From assembly GCF_004342115.1 (NCBI RefSeq), contig NZ_SMAC01000006.1, positions 1 through 64,000 on the forward strand: 64,000 nt of DNA, written 5' to 3'. The translations under genes and the position numbers were made by a program. The notes under the pieces are model-generated. The model did no database searches. It was not told the origin of the DNA and worked only from the letters and a program-made list of their open reading frames with translations. Shown here piece after piece: positions 35,854 through 49,297 of the stretch (position 1 is the first letter of the stretch; each line of letters begins with the position of its first letter). This stretch comes from Mannheimia haemolytica (GTDB lineage: Bacteria; Pseudomonadota; Gammaproteobacteria; Enterobacterales; Pasteurellaceae).

Positions 35854-37617
35854 ATGTCAGAACAAACTTTTATTACCGGTAAAGATGCTGCACTTGAAGA
35901 CAGCATTGCGACCTTTCAGCATAAATTAAAAACCTTAGGTTTTAATATTGAAGAAGCCTCTTGGTTAAATCCTGTTCCGAATGTGTGGTCGGTGCATATT
36001 CGTGATGCAGACTGCCCGCAATGTTTTTCTAACGGTAAGGGAGCAAGCAAAAAAGCCGCTCTTGCCTCTGCATTAGGTGAGTATTTTGAGCGTTTATCTA
36101 CCAACTATTTCTGGGCGGATTTTTATTTAGGTCAAGAGATTGCTAATAGTGAATTTGTGCATTATCCAACCGAAAAATGGTTTCCGATTGATGATGAAGC
36201 CATTCCACCAATGGAGATGATGGACGAGTTTTTATGGGAATATTTTGATCCGAATGGTGAAATCACGCCGGAATTATTGGTTGATTTACAATCAGGAAAT
36301 TATGATCGTGGAATTGTTACCCTACCTTACGTTCGCCAATCTGACAATGAAACGGTTTACATTCCGCAAAGCATTATCGGCAACCTGTTTGTTTCAAACG
36401 GTATGTCGGCAGGCAACACAAAAAATGAAGCTCGAGTGCAGGGCTTATCCGAAGTGTTCGAGCGTTTTGTCAAAAACCGTATTATTACTGAGGCAATCAG
36501 CTTGCCGGAAATTCCGCAAAGTGTGATTGACGGTTATCCGACAATCAAAGCCTCTATCGAGAAACTAGAGCAAGAAGACTTCCCGATTTTATGCTATGAC
36601 GCTTCATTAGGCGGAGAATTTCCAGTTATTTGTGTGATCTTGTTAAACCAAAATAACGGTACTTGTTTTGCCTCTTTTGGTGCACACCCGAATTTCCAAG
36701 TGGCGTTTGAACGTACCGTAACCGAGTTATTACAAGGCCGTAGCTTAAAGGATTTAGATGTGTTTGCCCCACCTTCATTTAATAATGAAGATGTAGCAGA
36801 TCATGCGAACCTTGAGACACACTTTATTGATTCAAGCGGTCTAATTTCGTGGGATCTTTTCAAACGTGATGCGGATTATCCGTTCGTGCATTGGGACTTC
36901 TCCGGCACAACGGAGCAAGAATTTAATAATATGATGGCGATTTTCAACAAGCATAATCAGCCTGTGTATATTATGGATTATGAGCATTTAGGTGTGTACG
37001 CTTGCCGTATTCTTGCACCGGGTATGTCGAATATCTATCCAAGCGATGATTTGGTCTATGCCAATAACAATATGGGTATGGATTGGCGTGAAATCTTGTT
37101 AGATTTGCCACATTTCCATCACGATGCTGAAACTTACCAAGAACTGCTTGATGAATTAGATGAGCAAAGCATTGATGATTTAACCCGTGTGCGTGAATTT
37201 ATTGGCGTGGTGGCAGAGAAAGGCTCTGCAATGCAAACATTGCGTATCGGTGAGCTTAAATCGATGCTGCATTTAGCTTTAGGTAACTTAGAGCAAGCCT
37301 CAGACTGGGCAAACTGGACAGCGAATATGAATGCAAGCGTATTCTCAGCAGAACGTAACAATTATTACCGCTGCTTAATCCAATCGATTGAGTTGTTCTT
37401 AGATGAAGAGCGTGATTCGGAACAATATCGTATGGTGTTTGAGAAAATGTACGGTAAACAAGCGGTTGAAGCTGCTTGGGGTGCAATCCAAGGCGGTAAC
37501 CCGTTCCACGGTTTAACTGCATCGGACGAATCGCTTGAAAATATGACTGCACATCAGAAATTACTGAACGCTTATCGCAAAGTGCAAAAAGCGAAAGTAA
37601 ATCCGATTGCGAGATAA
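35854..37617 (+). CDS. ycaO: YcaO, RimO accessory protein
   Basis: A YcaO-domain ATP-dependent enzyme of 587 residues, essentially the length of E. coli YcaO. The start is MSEQTFITGKDAALED because TAAAGG precedes it and the family N-terminus fits; the frame continues 34 codons upstream without support. The YcaO nucleotide-binding core includes SNGKGASKKAALASALGEYFER near residue 55-75 and NGMSAGNTKNEARVQGLSEVFERF near 185. E. coli YcaO assists RimO in methylthiolating Asp88 of ribosomal protein S12. No precursor peptide gene was seen nearby, which favours that role over RiPP synthesis. Confidence 0.93.
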   Translation: MSEQTFITGKDAALEDSIATFQHKLKTLGFNIEEASWLNPVPNVWSVHIRDADCPQCFSNGKGASKKAALASALGEYFERLSTNYFWADFYLGQEIANSEFVHYPTEKWFPIDDEAIPPMEMMDEFLWEYFDPNGEITPELLVDLQSGNYDRGIVTLPYVRQSDNETVYIPQSIIGNLFVSNGMSAGNTKNEARVQGLSEVFERFVKNRIITEAISLPEIPQSVIDGYPTIKASIEKLEQEDFPILCYDASLGGEFPVICVILLNQNNGTCFASFGAHPNFQVAFERTVTELLQGRSLKDLDVFAPPSFNNEDVADHANLETHFIDSSGLISWDLFKRDADYPFVHWDFSGTTEQEFNNMMAIFNKHNQPVYIMDYEHLGVYACRILAPGMSNIYPSDDLVYANNNMGMDWREILLDLPHFHHDAETYQELLDELDEQSIDDLTRVREFIGVVAEKGSAMQTLRIGELKSMLHLALGNLEQASDWANWTANMNASVFSAERNNYYRCLIQSIELFLDEERDSEQYRMVFEKMYGKQAVEAAWGAIQGGNPFHGLTASDESLENMTAHQKLLNAYRKVQKAKVNPIAR

Positions 37618-37630
37618 TTTTATATTTTTC

Positions 37631-37700
37631 GTAGGGGTAGGTTCTGTGCCTGTCCTTTCTATTTACTACCTTTCGGGAGGGCATAGGTCTCTCCCCTAGA
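37631..37700. repeat. Imperfect palindromic intergenic element
   Basis: The gap between ycaO and cmoB is filled with a GC-richer block bounded by GTAGGGGTAGG at the left and CTCCCCTAGAC at the right, with inner GTGCC and GGGCAT segments. The outer TAGGGG/CCCCTA arms pair. Such blocks can be short interspersed palindromes of REP type or a read-through terminator. A second block of the same kind was not found in this window. Confidence 0.35.
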
Positions 37701-37713
37701 CATAAATTTCAAA

Positions 37714-38676
37714 ATGATTGACTTTCGTCCTTTTTATCAACAAATTGCCACAACCGACCTTTCTGCTTGGTTAGAAACCTTACCCTTACAACTCAAACAA
37801 TGGGAAAAGACCACCCACGCTGACTATGCCAAGTGGGCAAAAGTTGCAGATTTTTTACCAAATTCGACCGCTTGTATCAATCTAAAAGACAAGGTTGAGT
37901 CTATTTCAAGCAAGCCTTTATCTGAGGGGGAAGTCAAGCAAATTACCCACCATTTAAAGCAACTAATGCCGTGGCGTAAAGGCCCTTATCATCTACACGG
38001 GATTCATATTGATACCGAATGGCGTTCCGATTTTAAATGGGATCGTGTGCTTCCGCATCTTGCACCGTTAAAAGACCGCACCATTTTAGATGTCGGCTGC
38101 GGTAGCGGTTATCATATGTGGCGAATGGTAGGCGAAGGGGCAAAAATGGTAGTTGGTATTGACCCGACCGAGCTGTTCCTGTGCCAATTTGAGGCAGTGC
38201 GGAAACTCTTAGGGAATGATAGACGGGCTAATCTGATTCCACTTGGTATTGAGCAAATGCAACCGCTTGCTGCTTTTGATACCGTGTTTTCAATGGGGGT
38301 GCTTTATCATCGCAAATCACCGCTTGATCATCTTTCTCAACTCAAAGCCCAATTAGTCAGAGGCGGTGAATTGGTGTTAGAAACGCTGGTGATTGATGGC
38401 GATATTAATGATGTTTTAGTGCCGGCTGATCGCTATGCGAAAATGAAAAATATCTATTTTATTCCTTCTGTTGCTGCACTCATTAATTGGCTGGAAAAAG
38501 TCGGCTTTAAAAATGTGCGTTGTGTTGATGAGGCAATCACTACACTAGAAGAGCAGCGAAAAACCGATTGGTTGGAAAATGAAAGTTTAGTGGATTTTTT
38601 AGATCCAAACGATCATAGCAAAACCATTGAAGGCTACCCTGCTCCGAAGCGGGCGGTGATTTTAGCGAATGCTTAA
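37714..38676 (+). CDS. cmoB: tRNA U34 carboxymethyltransferase
   Basis: Transfers a carboxymethyl group from carboxy-SAM to 5-hydroxyuridine at tRNA position 34. The protein is 320 residues. The SAM-fold motif is [21 protein letters not shown] near residue 122, with VGIDPTELF after it and [16 protein letters not shown] near 192. The N-terminal extension (about 1-100) including [15 protein letters not shown]-like residues is typical of CmoB. Its usual partner cmoA is not adjacent. It is convergent with gyrB across a strong terminator. Confidence 0.95.
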   Translation: MIDFRPFYQQIATTDLSAWLETLPLQLKQWEKTTHADYAKWAKVADFLPNSTACINLKDKVESISSKPLSEGEVKQITHHLKQLMPWRKGPYHLHGIHIDTEWRSDFKWDRVLPHLAPLKDRTILDVGCGSGYHMWRMVGEGAKMVVGIDPTELFLCQFEAVRKLLGNDRRANLIPLGIEQMQPLAAFDTVFSMGVLYHRKSPLDHLSQLKAQLVRGGELVLETLVIDGDINDVLVPADRYAKMKNIYFIPSVAALINWLEKVGFKNVRCVDEAITTLEEQRKTDWLENESLVDFLDPNDHSKTIEGYPAPKRAVILANA

Positions 38677-38695
38677 AATGCTAGTTTAAGAGAAT

Positions 38696-38726
38696 AAAAA
38701 ATCCGCATGTCAAATGCGGATTTTTT
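38696..38726. terminator. Bidirectional terminator between cmoB and gyrB
   Basis: ATCCGCAT-GTCAA-ATGCGGAT forms an 8-bp stem flanked by AAAAA on the left and TTTTT on the right, which lengthen it. It serves both convergent genes. Confidence 0.9.
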
Positions 38727-38728
38727 AA

Positions 38729-41242
<2,514 letters not shown>

Positions 41243-41292
41243 TTAAATTTTAGTTGAAATTGCAGTCTATCTCAATTCTACAAGACCACAGA

Positions 41293-43929
41293 TTAAATTT
41301 TACAATACTCCACAGACAGCTCCTCCACTTTCTGTACAACCCTATAATCCAAATCCTTATAATCTCTCTGTAAGCCTTTGAAATGCTTACGGGCATAGTC
41401 GATTTTCATTCGTTCACTTTCATCTAATTTTTCTTCATCTACTCCTGCTTGAATACCTTTGCCTGTATTTTTCGTTTCGGCAACCAAGTAAATTTTATTT
41501 TCTCCCTTAAACACAACTGCCCAATCGGGATTATAGCTGCCTAATGGCGTTGGAATTTTAAAACGTTTGGGTAATTTAAAATAAAACTCCACTTGCTCAC
41601 TAGATTCACAATGTCGGGCGAAGATATTTTCTGTTTGGGAATCCAGTGCAATATAGTCTTCATAAATCGTTTTTGTTTTATCTTGAACTTCAAAAGTATA
41701 TTGATTGAGGTAAAAATCAAAATCGCCGAATAACGTCATTTCATAGGTTTTTCCGGCAATTTTGTGATATTCCACCCCGTCTGTCATAATTTGTTGTAAA
41801 GCAAGGTTGATTTGCTCTGCAATTAAATCAATAAAGCGTTGCGGATTGCGGAAGACTTCTTGCAAGCGGTCGGATTTTTGTAAAATTTTGCAAAGGGTCG
41901 CACGCGTCAGCCCGGTTTTCTTTTGAATCTCACTCAATAAATCAGGTATCGCCCATTGTTTATTTACCGCTGTTTCATTAGATGAGCGATAATTAGTTGA
42001 AATCCCTGTTTCATTCATTTCCAATTTCACTTTGGAATGCTTAATTTTTGTCGCGTCGATATCGGGCATTTTGCGGATTTTTTCCACCGCACTTTCAATC
42101 AATTCCGCATTACTGAAATCTACCCGATAAGTGGTTTGGTGTTTAATCCGTTCCCAAATTGCCGCAAATTCCGGATGTAAGCTGAAATCTTTACGGTAGC
42201 GAACGGCTTTTTTATCTTCCCGTTTTTTAACATTGCTTTTGGCAAACTGTACACCACAATCTTCCTCAATTTCACGCTGTAATGTGGCGGCAAATTGTTC
42301 GTAACTTTCATTTGCGATAATTGTCAGCGTATTTAGATGACGATCATAAATCCGCAATCCTTGTTGATTCACAGGCAAACGCAAGCCCCGCCCAATCTCT
42401 TGGCGTTTTTTCATTTCGCTTGCAGTATCGTTTAAAGTACAAATTTGAAACACATTCGGATTATCCCATCCTTCTTTTAAGGCAGAATGCGAGAAAATAA
42501 ACCGTAACGGATTCTCCAGCGAAAGCAATTTTTCTTTATCCCGCATAATCAGTTGATAAGTCTCGTTATCCGCTTGCGTTGTGCCATTAGTATCTTTTGC
42601 TACGCCTTTTTTATCCTGTGAGAAATAACCGTTATGCACGCCTTGAGGCTCTTCTTTGGCTAGCTCCAAATAAATTTCCTCAAACCATTTTGCAAATTTT
42701 CCCCCCGTAGGGCTTTGTGCAGAAGGGCGATAATTATCCACTTTATCGATAAAGAACAAAGACAACACCTTGATCCCAAGCGGTCGTAATTTCTTTTCTT
42801 TTTGCAAATGCTCGCCAATAGTGCGGCGAATCTGCATTTTTTGCACATCTTCTTTAAGTTGGGAATGTTCCGCCCCTTGAAAAATTTGTGTGCCGTTGGA
42901 GAAGCTAACCATTTGGCTATCGGTATCCATTCCGCTTAATATAAACCCTGAACGATACATTTCATTTTGGTTGGAAAGCTCATACAAATCCTGATTCGGT
43001 TTCACGCTAATCACTTTCTTTTTCATCGCTTTTTTATCGTTAAATGAAATTTCGATTTTTGCCGACCAGCTTTTTGCCCCTGTTTTAATCTCTTTGAGGG
43101 AAAGATAAGCTCCATTTACCTCATTTTCCGCCAATACGCTATCTACCTCAATTTGTTTAACTAATCCCATTTCATAGGCTTGCACCGGATTGAGGCTAAA
43201 AATCGGGTTATACGCATTTTTATGGGTGGCAGAATAACGCAAAGTGAAAAGCGGACTTAAACTCTCAATCGCATTACGGCGAATCTCCGTTTCCATATTT
43301 TGCGGTTCATCAATAATCACAATCGGATTCGCCTGTTGAATATAGAAAATCGGAGCATCACCGCTTTCATTCACGGTATTAATCACGTTACTTTCTTTGG
43401 TGAAAGAATCAATATTCATCACTAAAATTTCAATATGATTAGCACTAGCAAAGGATTTTAAGCGTGAAATTTGGTTGCTTTTATATTCAAATTTTTGATT
43501 GACGCTCGGGTTATCAAATACCGTATTAAAATGGCTTTTTGTAGTTTCCAACGTATGCAACACTCCCTCACGAATTGCCACACTCGGCACGACAATCACA
43601 AATTTTTGCCAGCCGTATTGACGGTTTAATTCAAAAATCGTGCGTAAATAGACATAGGTTTTCCCTGTACCGGTTTCCATTTCCACGGTAAAATTTTTTC
43701 CCTGTTCGACAAGCAAAGTGCGGTCGATTTTTTGCCTGTTTTGCAGATTAGCCAAATTCTGTTGTAACTGCTCATCACTAATCTGCAAGCCTAAATTCGG
43801 CACAAACCGCATATCATTTTGGGCTTTGAGTGAAAATTCAGTTGCGGCATTCGGCTGTCCGACAAACAAATTTACTGTGGCATTAACGGCTTGTAATTGA
43901 TACTCTAAGGTTTCAAATTGGAGTTCCAT
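41293..43929 (-). CDS. res: Type III restriction enzyme, Res subunit
   Basis: The ATP-dependent helicase and endonuclease subunit of a type III restriction-modification system. The protein is 878 residues. The SF2 helicase starts with METGTGKTYVYLRTIFEL near residue 88 and has a DEPQ box in VIIDEPQNM near 206. Motif VI-like EIGRGLRLPVN is near 510. The C-terminal PD-(D/E)xK nuclease is visible in YNPDWAVVF and LVAETKNTGKG near 800-823. It lies 9 bp after mod in the same transcript. The system cuts only with Mod, so its activity follows the phase state of mod. Confidence 0.94.
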   Translation of the reverse strand: MELQFETLEYQLQAVNATVNLFVGQPNAATEFSLKAQNDMRFVPNLGLQISDEQLQQNLANLQNRQKIDRTLLVEQGKNFTVEMETGTGKTYVYLRTIFELNRQYGWQKFVIVVPSVAIREGVLHTLETTKSHFNTVFDNPSVNQKFEYKSNQISRLKSFASANHIEILVMNIDSFTKESNVINTVNESGDAPIFYIQQANPIVIIDEPQNMETEIRRNAIESLSPLFTLRYSATHKNAYNPIFSLNPVQAYEMGLVKQIEVDSVLAENEVNGAYLSLKEIKTGAKSWSAKIEISFNDKKAMKKKVISVKPNQDLYELSNQNEMYRSGFILSGMDTDSQMVSFSNGTQIFQGAEHSQLKEDVQKMQIRRTIGEHLQKEKKLRPLGIKVLSLFFIDKVDNYRPSAQSPTGGKFAKWFEEIYLELAKEEPQGVHNGYFSQDKKGVAKDTNGTTQADNETYQLIMRDKEKLLSLENPLRFIFSHSALKEGWDNPNVFQICTLNDTASEMKKRQEIGRGLRLPVNQQGLRIYDRHLNTLTIIANESYEQFAATLQREIEEDCGVQFAKSNVKKREDKKAVRYRKDFSLHPEFAAIWERIKHQTTYRVDFSNAELIESAVEKIRKMPDIDATKIKHSKVKLEMNETGISTNYRSSNETAVNKQWAIPDLLSEIQKKTGLTRATLCKILQKSDRLQEVFRNPQRFIDLIAEQINLALQQIMTDGVEYHKIAGKTYEMTLFGDFDFYLNQYTFEVQDKTKTIYEDYIALDSQTENIFARHCESSEQVEFYFKLPKRFKIPTPLGSYNPDWAVVFKGENKIYLVAETKNTGKGIQAGVDEEKLDESERMKIDYARKHFKGLQRDYKDLDYRVVQKVEELSVEYCKI

Positions 43930-43938
43930 TTTTTCTCC

Positions 43939-46014
43939 TTAAATCACAAAAAACGTAATGCCGGCATCTTGCATTTGCAATTCGGTGTTTTTCTTCCGGG
44001 CATCATTGCCGTTGAATAAACGGTCTAAAGCGATGACTTTTTTCGGTTGTTGAGCGATAACAGTTTGAATAATTTCTTCGTCGGCTGCATTTAACAGCAA
44101 GGCGAAAATCAGCCCGTTTTCTTCCACCCAAAACACCTTATTTTCCAACCGCACTTTTGCCGTGAGTTTTAACCCTAAACGCAATAAAAGCTCATATAAA
44201 ACGGCTTGCGTATCCGCTTTTTCACTAACAGGATCAATAAACATTTCAAGTTGATCGGCTAAATTTTCAGATGTGGGCGATTGCCATTGTTTAAAATGGC
44301 TTTCTGTCAGTTTGAAGACTTTAAAACCTACATCAAGCGGTCGGTTTTCGGGGTTATTTTGCAAAATCTGCTTTCCGGCACGGCGAATACGTTCTTTTGA
44401 AATTTCAGTTATATATAGTGGTAAATTTTTTCTTTGGCAAAATTGCTTTGCTACTTTTCCATTCTTACTCTTGATATCAATTTCTTCAGGATATTGAACC
44501 GCAATAAATTTTCTATTACCCTTATCAATTCTATTACTTTCCAATATTGCGTGTGGAAATGATGAACTGCCAGCAAAGAAATCTAAAGAAATAAAATTTT
44601 TATCTTCAAATAGAGTTATTAAATGTCTTAAAAAATTAGGATTTTTAGGTGCAGAGAAAACAGGGAGTTTTGTTTCGAATAATTCTTTTAGCAGTGTTCC
44701 TGCCGAAGTTGTCTTAACATCTAGGGTGTAATTGGTTAAATTACCAGCCGAAACTGCTTTATAGTTTTTATTATTCAGTATACTTTTCATTCTTATAGTA
44801 TCACTAAAGTTTTTTTCATAAATTTTATCTTCTGTGAATTCTAAAGATTCGTCTTCAAATAACTCAAGGAATTTAAATCTTGTGTATGTGTTTTCTACAA
44901 ATTCATCATCAAAAAACGAAATATATCTTACATACCCTTGATTAATTAAATTTAAATCCTTATCATCAAGAGAATCTTCGAACTTTAAAATAATATCATC
45001 ATCTAATTTATTAAAATAAACTGAATAGTGTTTATCTGAGGTAAAATCTGTTACAGGCTGATTAAATTTGTTTTCCCCAACTAATACTCGTTTTCCACTT
45101 GCGTGAACATAATGTCCATTTTCATCTTGACACATATCCTTAGCATTTTTAGGAATATTTTCAACAAATTTCCCCATTTCTTTATTTTTAGCATAAATAA
45201 TACAAAAATCATTACTTACAGAAATAAATTTAGAATTCTTTCTACCTTTCGGATTATTTTCAACTGATAATATGGCAACAAAATTCTCCTCCCCAAACAC
45301 TTCATCACAAAGCAATTTCAGCTGTGCCTGTTCGTTATCATCAATTGAAATAAAAATCACCCCGTCATCACGCAGTAAATTTTTTGCGAGATGCAAACGA
45401 GGCAACATCATATTCAGCCAGTTACTGTGATAATGCCCATTTTCTTTGCTGTTACGAACAAAGGCTCGTTTCAATTTGCCGTGTTCATCAACGTCGCCCA
45501 CTTTCTCCGCATAATCTGCTTTGGTATCGGCAAAACTGTCGTTATAAATAAAATCGTTGCCTGTATTGTATGGCGGGTCGATATAAATCATTTTGACCGA
45601 ATTGAAGTAGGATTTTTGCAGGGCTTTTAATACATCTAAATTTTCACCCTCAATAAAGATATTCTGCGTATTTTCAAAATCCACACTCTCTTCCTCGCAA
45701 GGAGTGAGCGTTTTGCTGGTTGGGGTTTGTAAGGTTTGATAGGCTGTTGATTTTCCTGCCCAGTTGAGCATATAGCGGTCAGGTTCGGTGGAAAAATTAT
45801 CCGAAAAAAGTTGTTGGAATTTGTCGAAGTCGATTTTACCTTCGCTGAAAATTTCAGGTAAAAGGGATTTTAATTGAGAAAGTTGTTGATCTTTAAGCGA
45901 AAAGTTGGCAAGGCTGTGCTGTGCTGTGCTGTGCTGTGCTGTGCTGTGCTGTGCTGTGCTGTGCTGTGCTGTGCTGTGCTGTGCTGTGCTGTGCTGTGCT
46001 GTGCTGTTTGGCAT
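43939..46014 (-). CDS. mod: Type III DNA methyltransferase Mod, probably phase variable
   Basis: An adenine-N6 methyltransferase of 691 residues, beta class, and the recognition subunit of the type III system. Right after MPN the protein has six STAQH repeats encoded by 18 copies of a 5-bp unit. Motif IV is IYIDPPYNTGNDF near residue 145. Motif I is LDFFAGSSSFPHA near 485, where the common form is FAGSGTT. The region between (about 260-440) is AT-rich and is the likely target-recognition domain, often exchanged between alleles. Gain or loss of a unit would shift the frame. In the sequenced state the gene is in frame and presumed on. Several Pasteurellaceae mod genes are known to switch in this way. 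Confidence 0.95.
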   Translation of the reverse strand: MPNSTAQHSTAQHSTAQHSTAQHSTAQHSTAQHSLANFSLKDQQLSQLKSLLPEIFSEGKIDFDKFQQLFSDNFSTEPDRYMLNWAGKSTAYQTLQTPTSKTLTPCEEESVDFENTQNIFIEGENLDVLKALQKSYFNSVKMIYIDPPYNTGNDFIYNDSFADTKADYAEKVGDVDEHGKLKRAFVRNSKENGHYHSNWLNMMLPRLHLAKNLLRDDGVIFISIDDNEQAQLKLLCDEVFGEENFVAILSVENNPKGRKNSKFISVSNDFCIIYAKNKEMGKFVENIPKNAKDMCQDENGHYVHASGKRVLVGENKFNQPVTDFTSDKHYSVYFNKLDDDIILKFEDSLDDKDLNLINQGYVRYISFFDDEFVENTYTRFKFLELFEDESLEFTEDKIYEKNFSDTIRMKSILNNKNYKAVSAGNLTNYTLDVKTTSAGTLLKELFETKLPVFSAPKNPNFLRHLITLFEDKNFISLDFFAGSSSFPHAILESNRIDKGNRKFIAVQYPEEIDIKSKNGKVAKQFCQRKNLPLYITEISKERIRRAGKQILQNNPENRPLDVGFKVFKLTESHFKQWQSPTSENLADQLEMFIDPVSEKADTQAVLYELLLRLGLKLTAKVRLENKVFWVEENGLIFALLLNAADEEIIQTVIAQQPKKVIALDRLFNGNDARKKNTELQMQDAGITFFVI
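45916..46005 (-). repeat. Pentanucleotide tract at the 5' end of mod, 18 copies
   Basis: The plus strand reads GTGCT 18 times (AGCAC on the coding strand), 90 bp in all, with a partial unit (GCT) at 45913-45915. The tract begins three codons after the mod ATG. Because the unit is not a multiple of three, changes of one or two units move mod out of frame; 18 units keep it in frame. Confidence 0.97.
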
Positions 46015-46194
46015 TGTAATGTCCCTTTTTTGAATGTCTACTACAAAATGGGATATTTTACAAACCGATTGACTAATGAAGCAAGAATATAATTAACTAC
46101 AACTGGATATATTTTACAAATTTCCCGATAAATTTCACCGCTTGTAGATAAAAACCATAGATAAAAAATAGGAGCTAAACATTTTTAGCCCCTA
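46015..46194. terminator. mod upstream region and ubiA terminator
   Basis: At 46169-46194 the minus strand has TAGGGGCTAAA paired with TTTAGCTCCTA (one G-U pair), followed by TTTTTTATC; this is a good terminator for ubiA. The rest of the gap holds the mod promoter region, with an uptake signal at about 46138. No distinct -10 or -35 was assigned. Confidence 0.7.
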
Positions 46195-46200
46195 CCGTCA

Positions 46201-47076
46201 TCAGAAATAAATCCCGACTAAAATCGCCACGAACACACCTAAGCCGAAATAGTGGTTATTTAGAAACGCTTTAAAGCATTCGCTACGTTCTCTTTTTTTG
46301 GTCAGCCAACATTGGTAGATAAACAGCGTGGCACTTAAGGCTAATACGACAAAATAGCCGATGTGATAATCTTTTACCACGCCCAATAATCCCAATAAAA
46401 TCAAGGTGATAAACTGTAATAACGCAATAATTTTATTATCGTATTGAGCGAATAAAATTGCAGTGGATTTAACTCCAATTCGTAAATCATCGTCACGATC
46501 AACCATTGCATATTGGGTGTCGTAGGCGACTGTCCACGCTAGATTGGCAAAAAACAGCAGCCAGCATTCAAGTGGAAGAGTTTCCGTTACCGCACCAAAT
46601 GCCATCGGAATCGACCAACCGAATGCCATTCCAAGCACTACTTGTGGCAAGTGGGTAAAACGCTTCATAAAGGGATAAATCACCGCCAGAAAAACTGCCA
46701 CAAAGGAAAGCAGAAACGCATAGCGGTTTAGCATTAAATCGAGCAGAAAAGCGAACAACAGCAAGATGGCAAAAATGACTTTTGCCTCAGTGGTGGTCAC
46801 TCTGCCGGTAGCTAATGGGCGTTGAGAGGTGCGTTTAACGTGTCCGTCAATTTCTCTATCGGCATAATCATTAATCACACAACCTGCCGCACGCATAACG
46901 ATTACCCCAAGGGTAAAAATGGCTAAAATCGCAACAGGCGGCATTCCCTCTGCGGCAATAAATAACGCCCATAGTGTGGGGTGTAATAATAATAACGTGC
47001 CGATGGGTTTATCGAAACGCATTAACTGGGCGTAGGCAATCCATTTTTGTTTAGAAAAAAGAGTTTCGTTATTCAT
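46201..47076 (-). CDS. ubiA: 4-Hydroxybenzoate polyprenyltransferase
   Basis: Attaches the polyprenyl tail to 4-hydroxybenzoate in ubiquinone synthesis. The protein is 291 residues with about eight or nine membrane helices. The first Asp-rich motif is [14 protein letters not shown] near residue 68 and the second [13 protein letters not shown] near 192. [20 protein letters not shown] at the N-terminus is typical. Its start overlaps the glpR stop by 8 bp, so the genes are co-transcribed, although the functions are not obviously related. It ends in a terminator at 46169-46194. Confidence 0.95.
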   Translation of the reverse strand: MNNETLFSKQKWIAYAQLMRFDKPIGTLLLLHPTLWALFIAAEGMPPVAILAIFTLGVIVMRAAGCVINDYADREIDGHVKRTSQRPLATGRVTTTEAKVIFAILLLFAFLLDLMLNRYAFLLSFVAVFLAVIYPFMKRFTHLPQVVLGMAFGWSIPMAFGAVTETLPLECWLLFFANLAWTVAYDTQYAMVDRDDDLRIGVKSTAILFAQYDNKIIALLQFITLILLGLLGVVKDYHIGYFVVLALSATLFIYQCWLTKKRERSECFKAFLNNHYFGLGVFVAILVGIYF

Positions 47077-47830
47077 TACAAATTTTGACGATAACGTCCG
47101 ATTGGCTTAAATGAGTTTGTAATTCTAACGGTAAATCTTGATCTGTAAACAAATAATTTACTTCTTTAACATTTCCTAAACGTGCAATAGCTGTACGGGT
47201 AAACTTTGAATGATCGGTCACTAAAACCACTTGTCGGGAACATTCCATTAATGCACGCTTTACCTGCACTTCGTGGTAATCGTAATCGAGCATAGAGCCG
47301 TCCATATCCACCGCACTAATGCCTAAAATCCCAAAGTCCAAACGGAATTGGTTAATAAAGCGAACCGTTTCTTCTCCGATTAGCCCGCCATCACTTCTTA
47401 GCCCTCCGCCTGCTACCGTAATTTGGCAATCTTCATTTTGCATCAGAATATGAGCCGCATTTAAATTATTGGTAACTACTTTTAAATTTTTATGCGAAAG
47501 TAAGGCTAATGCCACTGCTTCTGAAGTCGTGCCAATATCTAAAAATAATGATGCTCCATTTGGAATCAGTTTTGCCACCTGTTGGGCAATCGCATTTTTC
47601 TCGTGTGAGAAAAATTGCTTGCGGTGGGTGTAATCACTATTCTCCGTATTGGAAGGAGCGGCTGCCCCACCGTGATGACGGCGAATCAGATTATTTTCTG
47701 CCATTTCATTCAGATCACGGCGAATGGTTTGCGGACTCACATTCAATTCAGCCACTAATTGCTCGGTACTCACATAGCCAAGCTGATTAACCAGCTCGAT
47801 GATCTTTTTGTGTCTGTTTGCCTGTTTCAT
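47069..47830 (-). CDS. glpR: DeoR-family repressor GlpR
   Basis: A transcriptional repressor of 253 residues. The N-terminal winged helix-turn-helix (residues 1-60) has [20 protein letters not shown] and [20 protein letters not shown], close to E. coli GlpR. The C-terminal effector domain begins with [12 protein letters not shown] near 95 and contains [21 protein letters not shown] near 180. GlpR responds to glycerol 3-phosphate and represses glp genes, none of which are in the window. It overlaps ubiA downstream. An inverted uptake signal upstream ends the purB transcript. Confidence 0.9.
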   Translation of the reverse strand: MKQANRHKKIIELVNQLGYVSTEQLVAELNVSPQTIRRDLNEMAENNLIRRHHGGAAAPSNTENSDYTHRKQFFSHEKNAIAQQVAKLIPNGASLFLDIGTTSEAVALALLSHKNLKVVTNNLNAAHILMQNEDCQITVAGGGLRSDGGLIGEETVRFINQFRLDFGILGISAVDMDGSMLDYDYHEVQVKRALMECSRQVVLVTDHSKFTRTAIARLGNVKEVNYLFTDQDLPLELQTHLSQSDVIVKICNE

Positions 47831-47857
47831 ATTTCCTCTTTTGCAAATAATTTGCAG

Positions 47858-47885
47858 AAAAAGACCGCTTGCAAGCGGTCTTTTT
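47858..47885 (-). terminator. Inverted uptake-signal terminator after purB
   Basis: AAAAAGACCGCTTG is followed directly by its complement CAAGCGGTCTTTTT, so two uptake-like sequences face each other and form a 14-bp perfect palindrome. It lies between purB and glpR. Because A and T runs flank both sides, it can act on either strand. Confidence 0.8.
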
Positions 47886-47896
47886 TCAGTTAAATT

Positions 47897-49297
<1,401 letters not shown>

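Noticed and set aside
35854-37617. ycaO as part of a RiPP (azoline) biosynthetic cluster
   Set aside because: The length and sequence match the RimO-accessory YcaO, and there is no precursor peptide, dehydrogenase or transporter nearby.
45874-46092. Plus-strand frame rich in VLCCA repeats
   Set aside because: It is the antisense of the 5-bp tract at the start of mod and has no ribosome-binding site or family resemblance.
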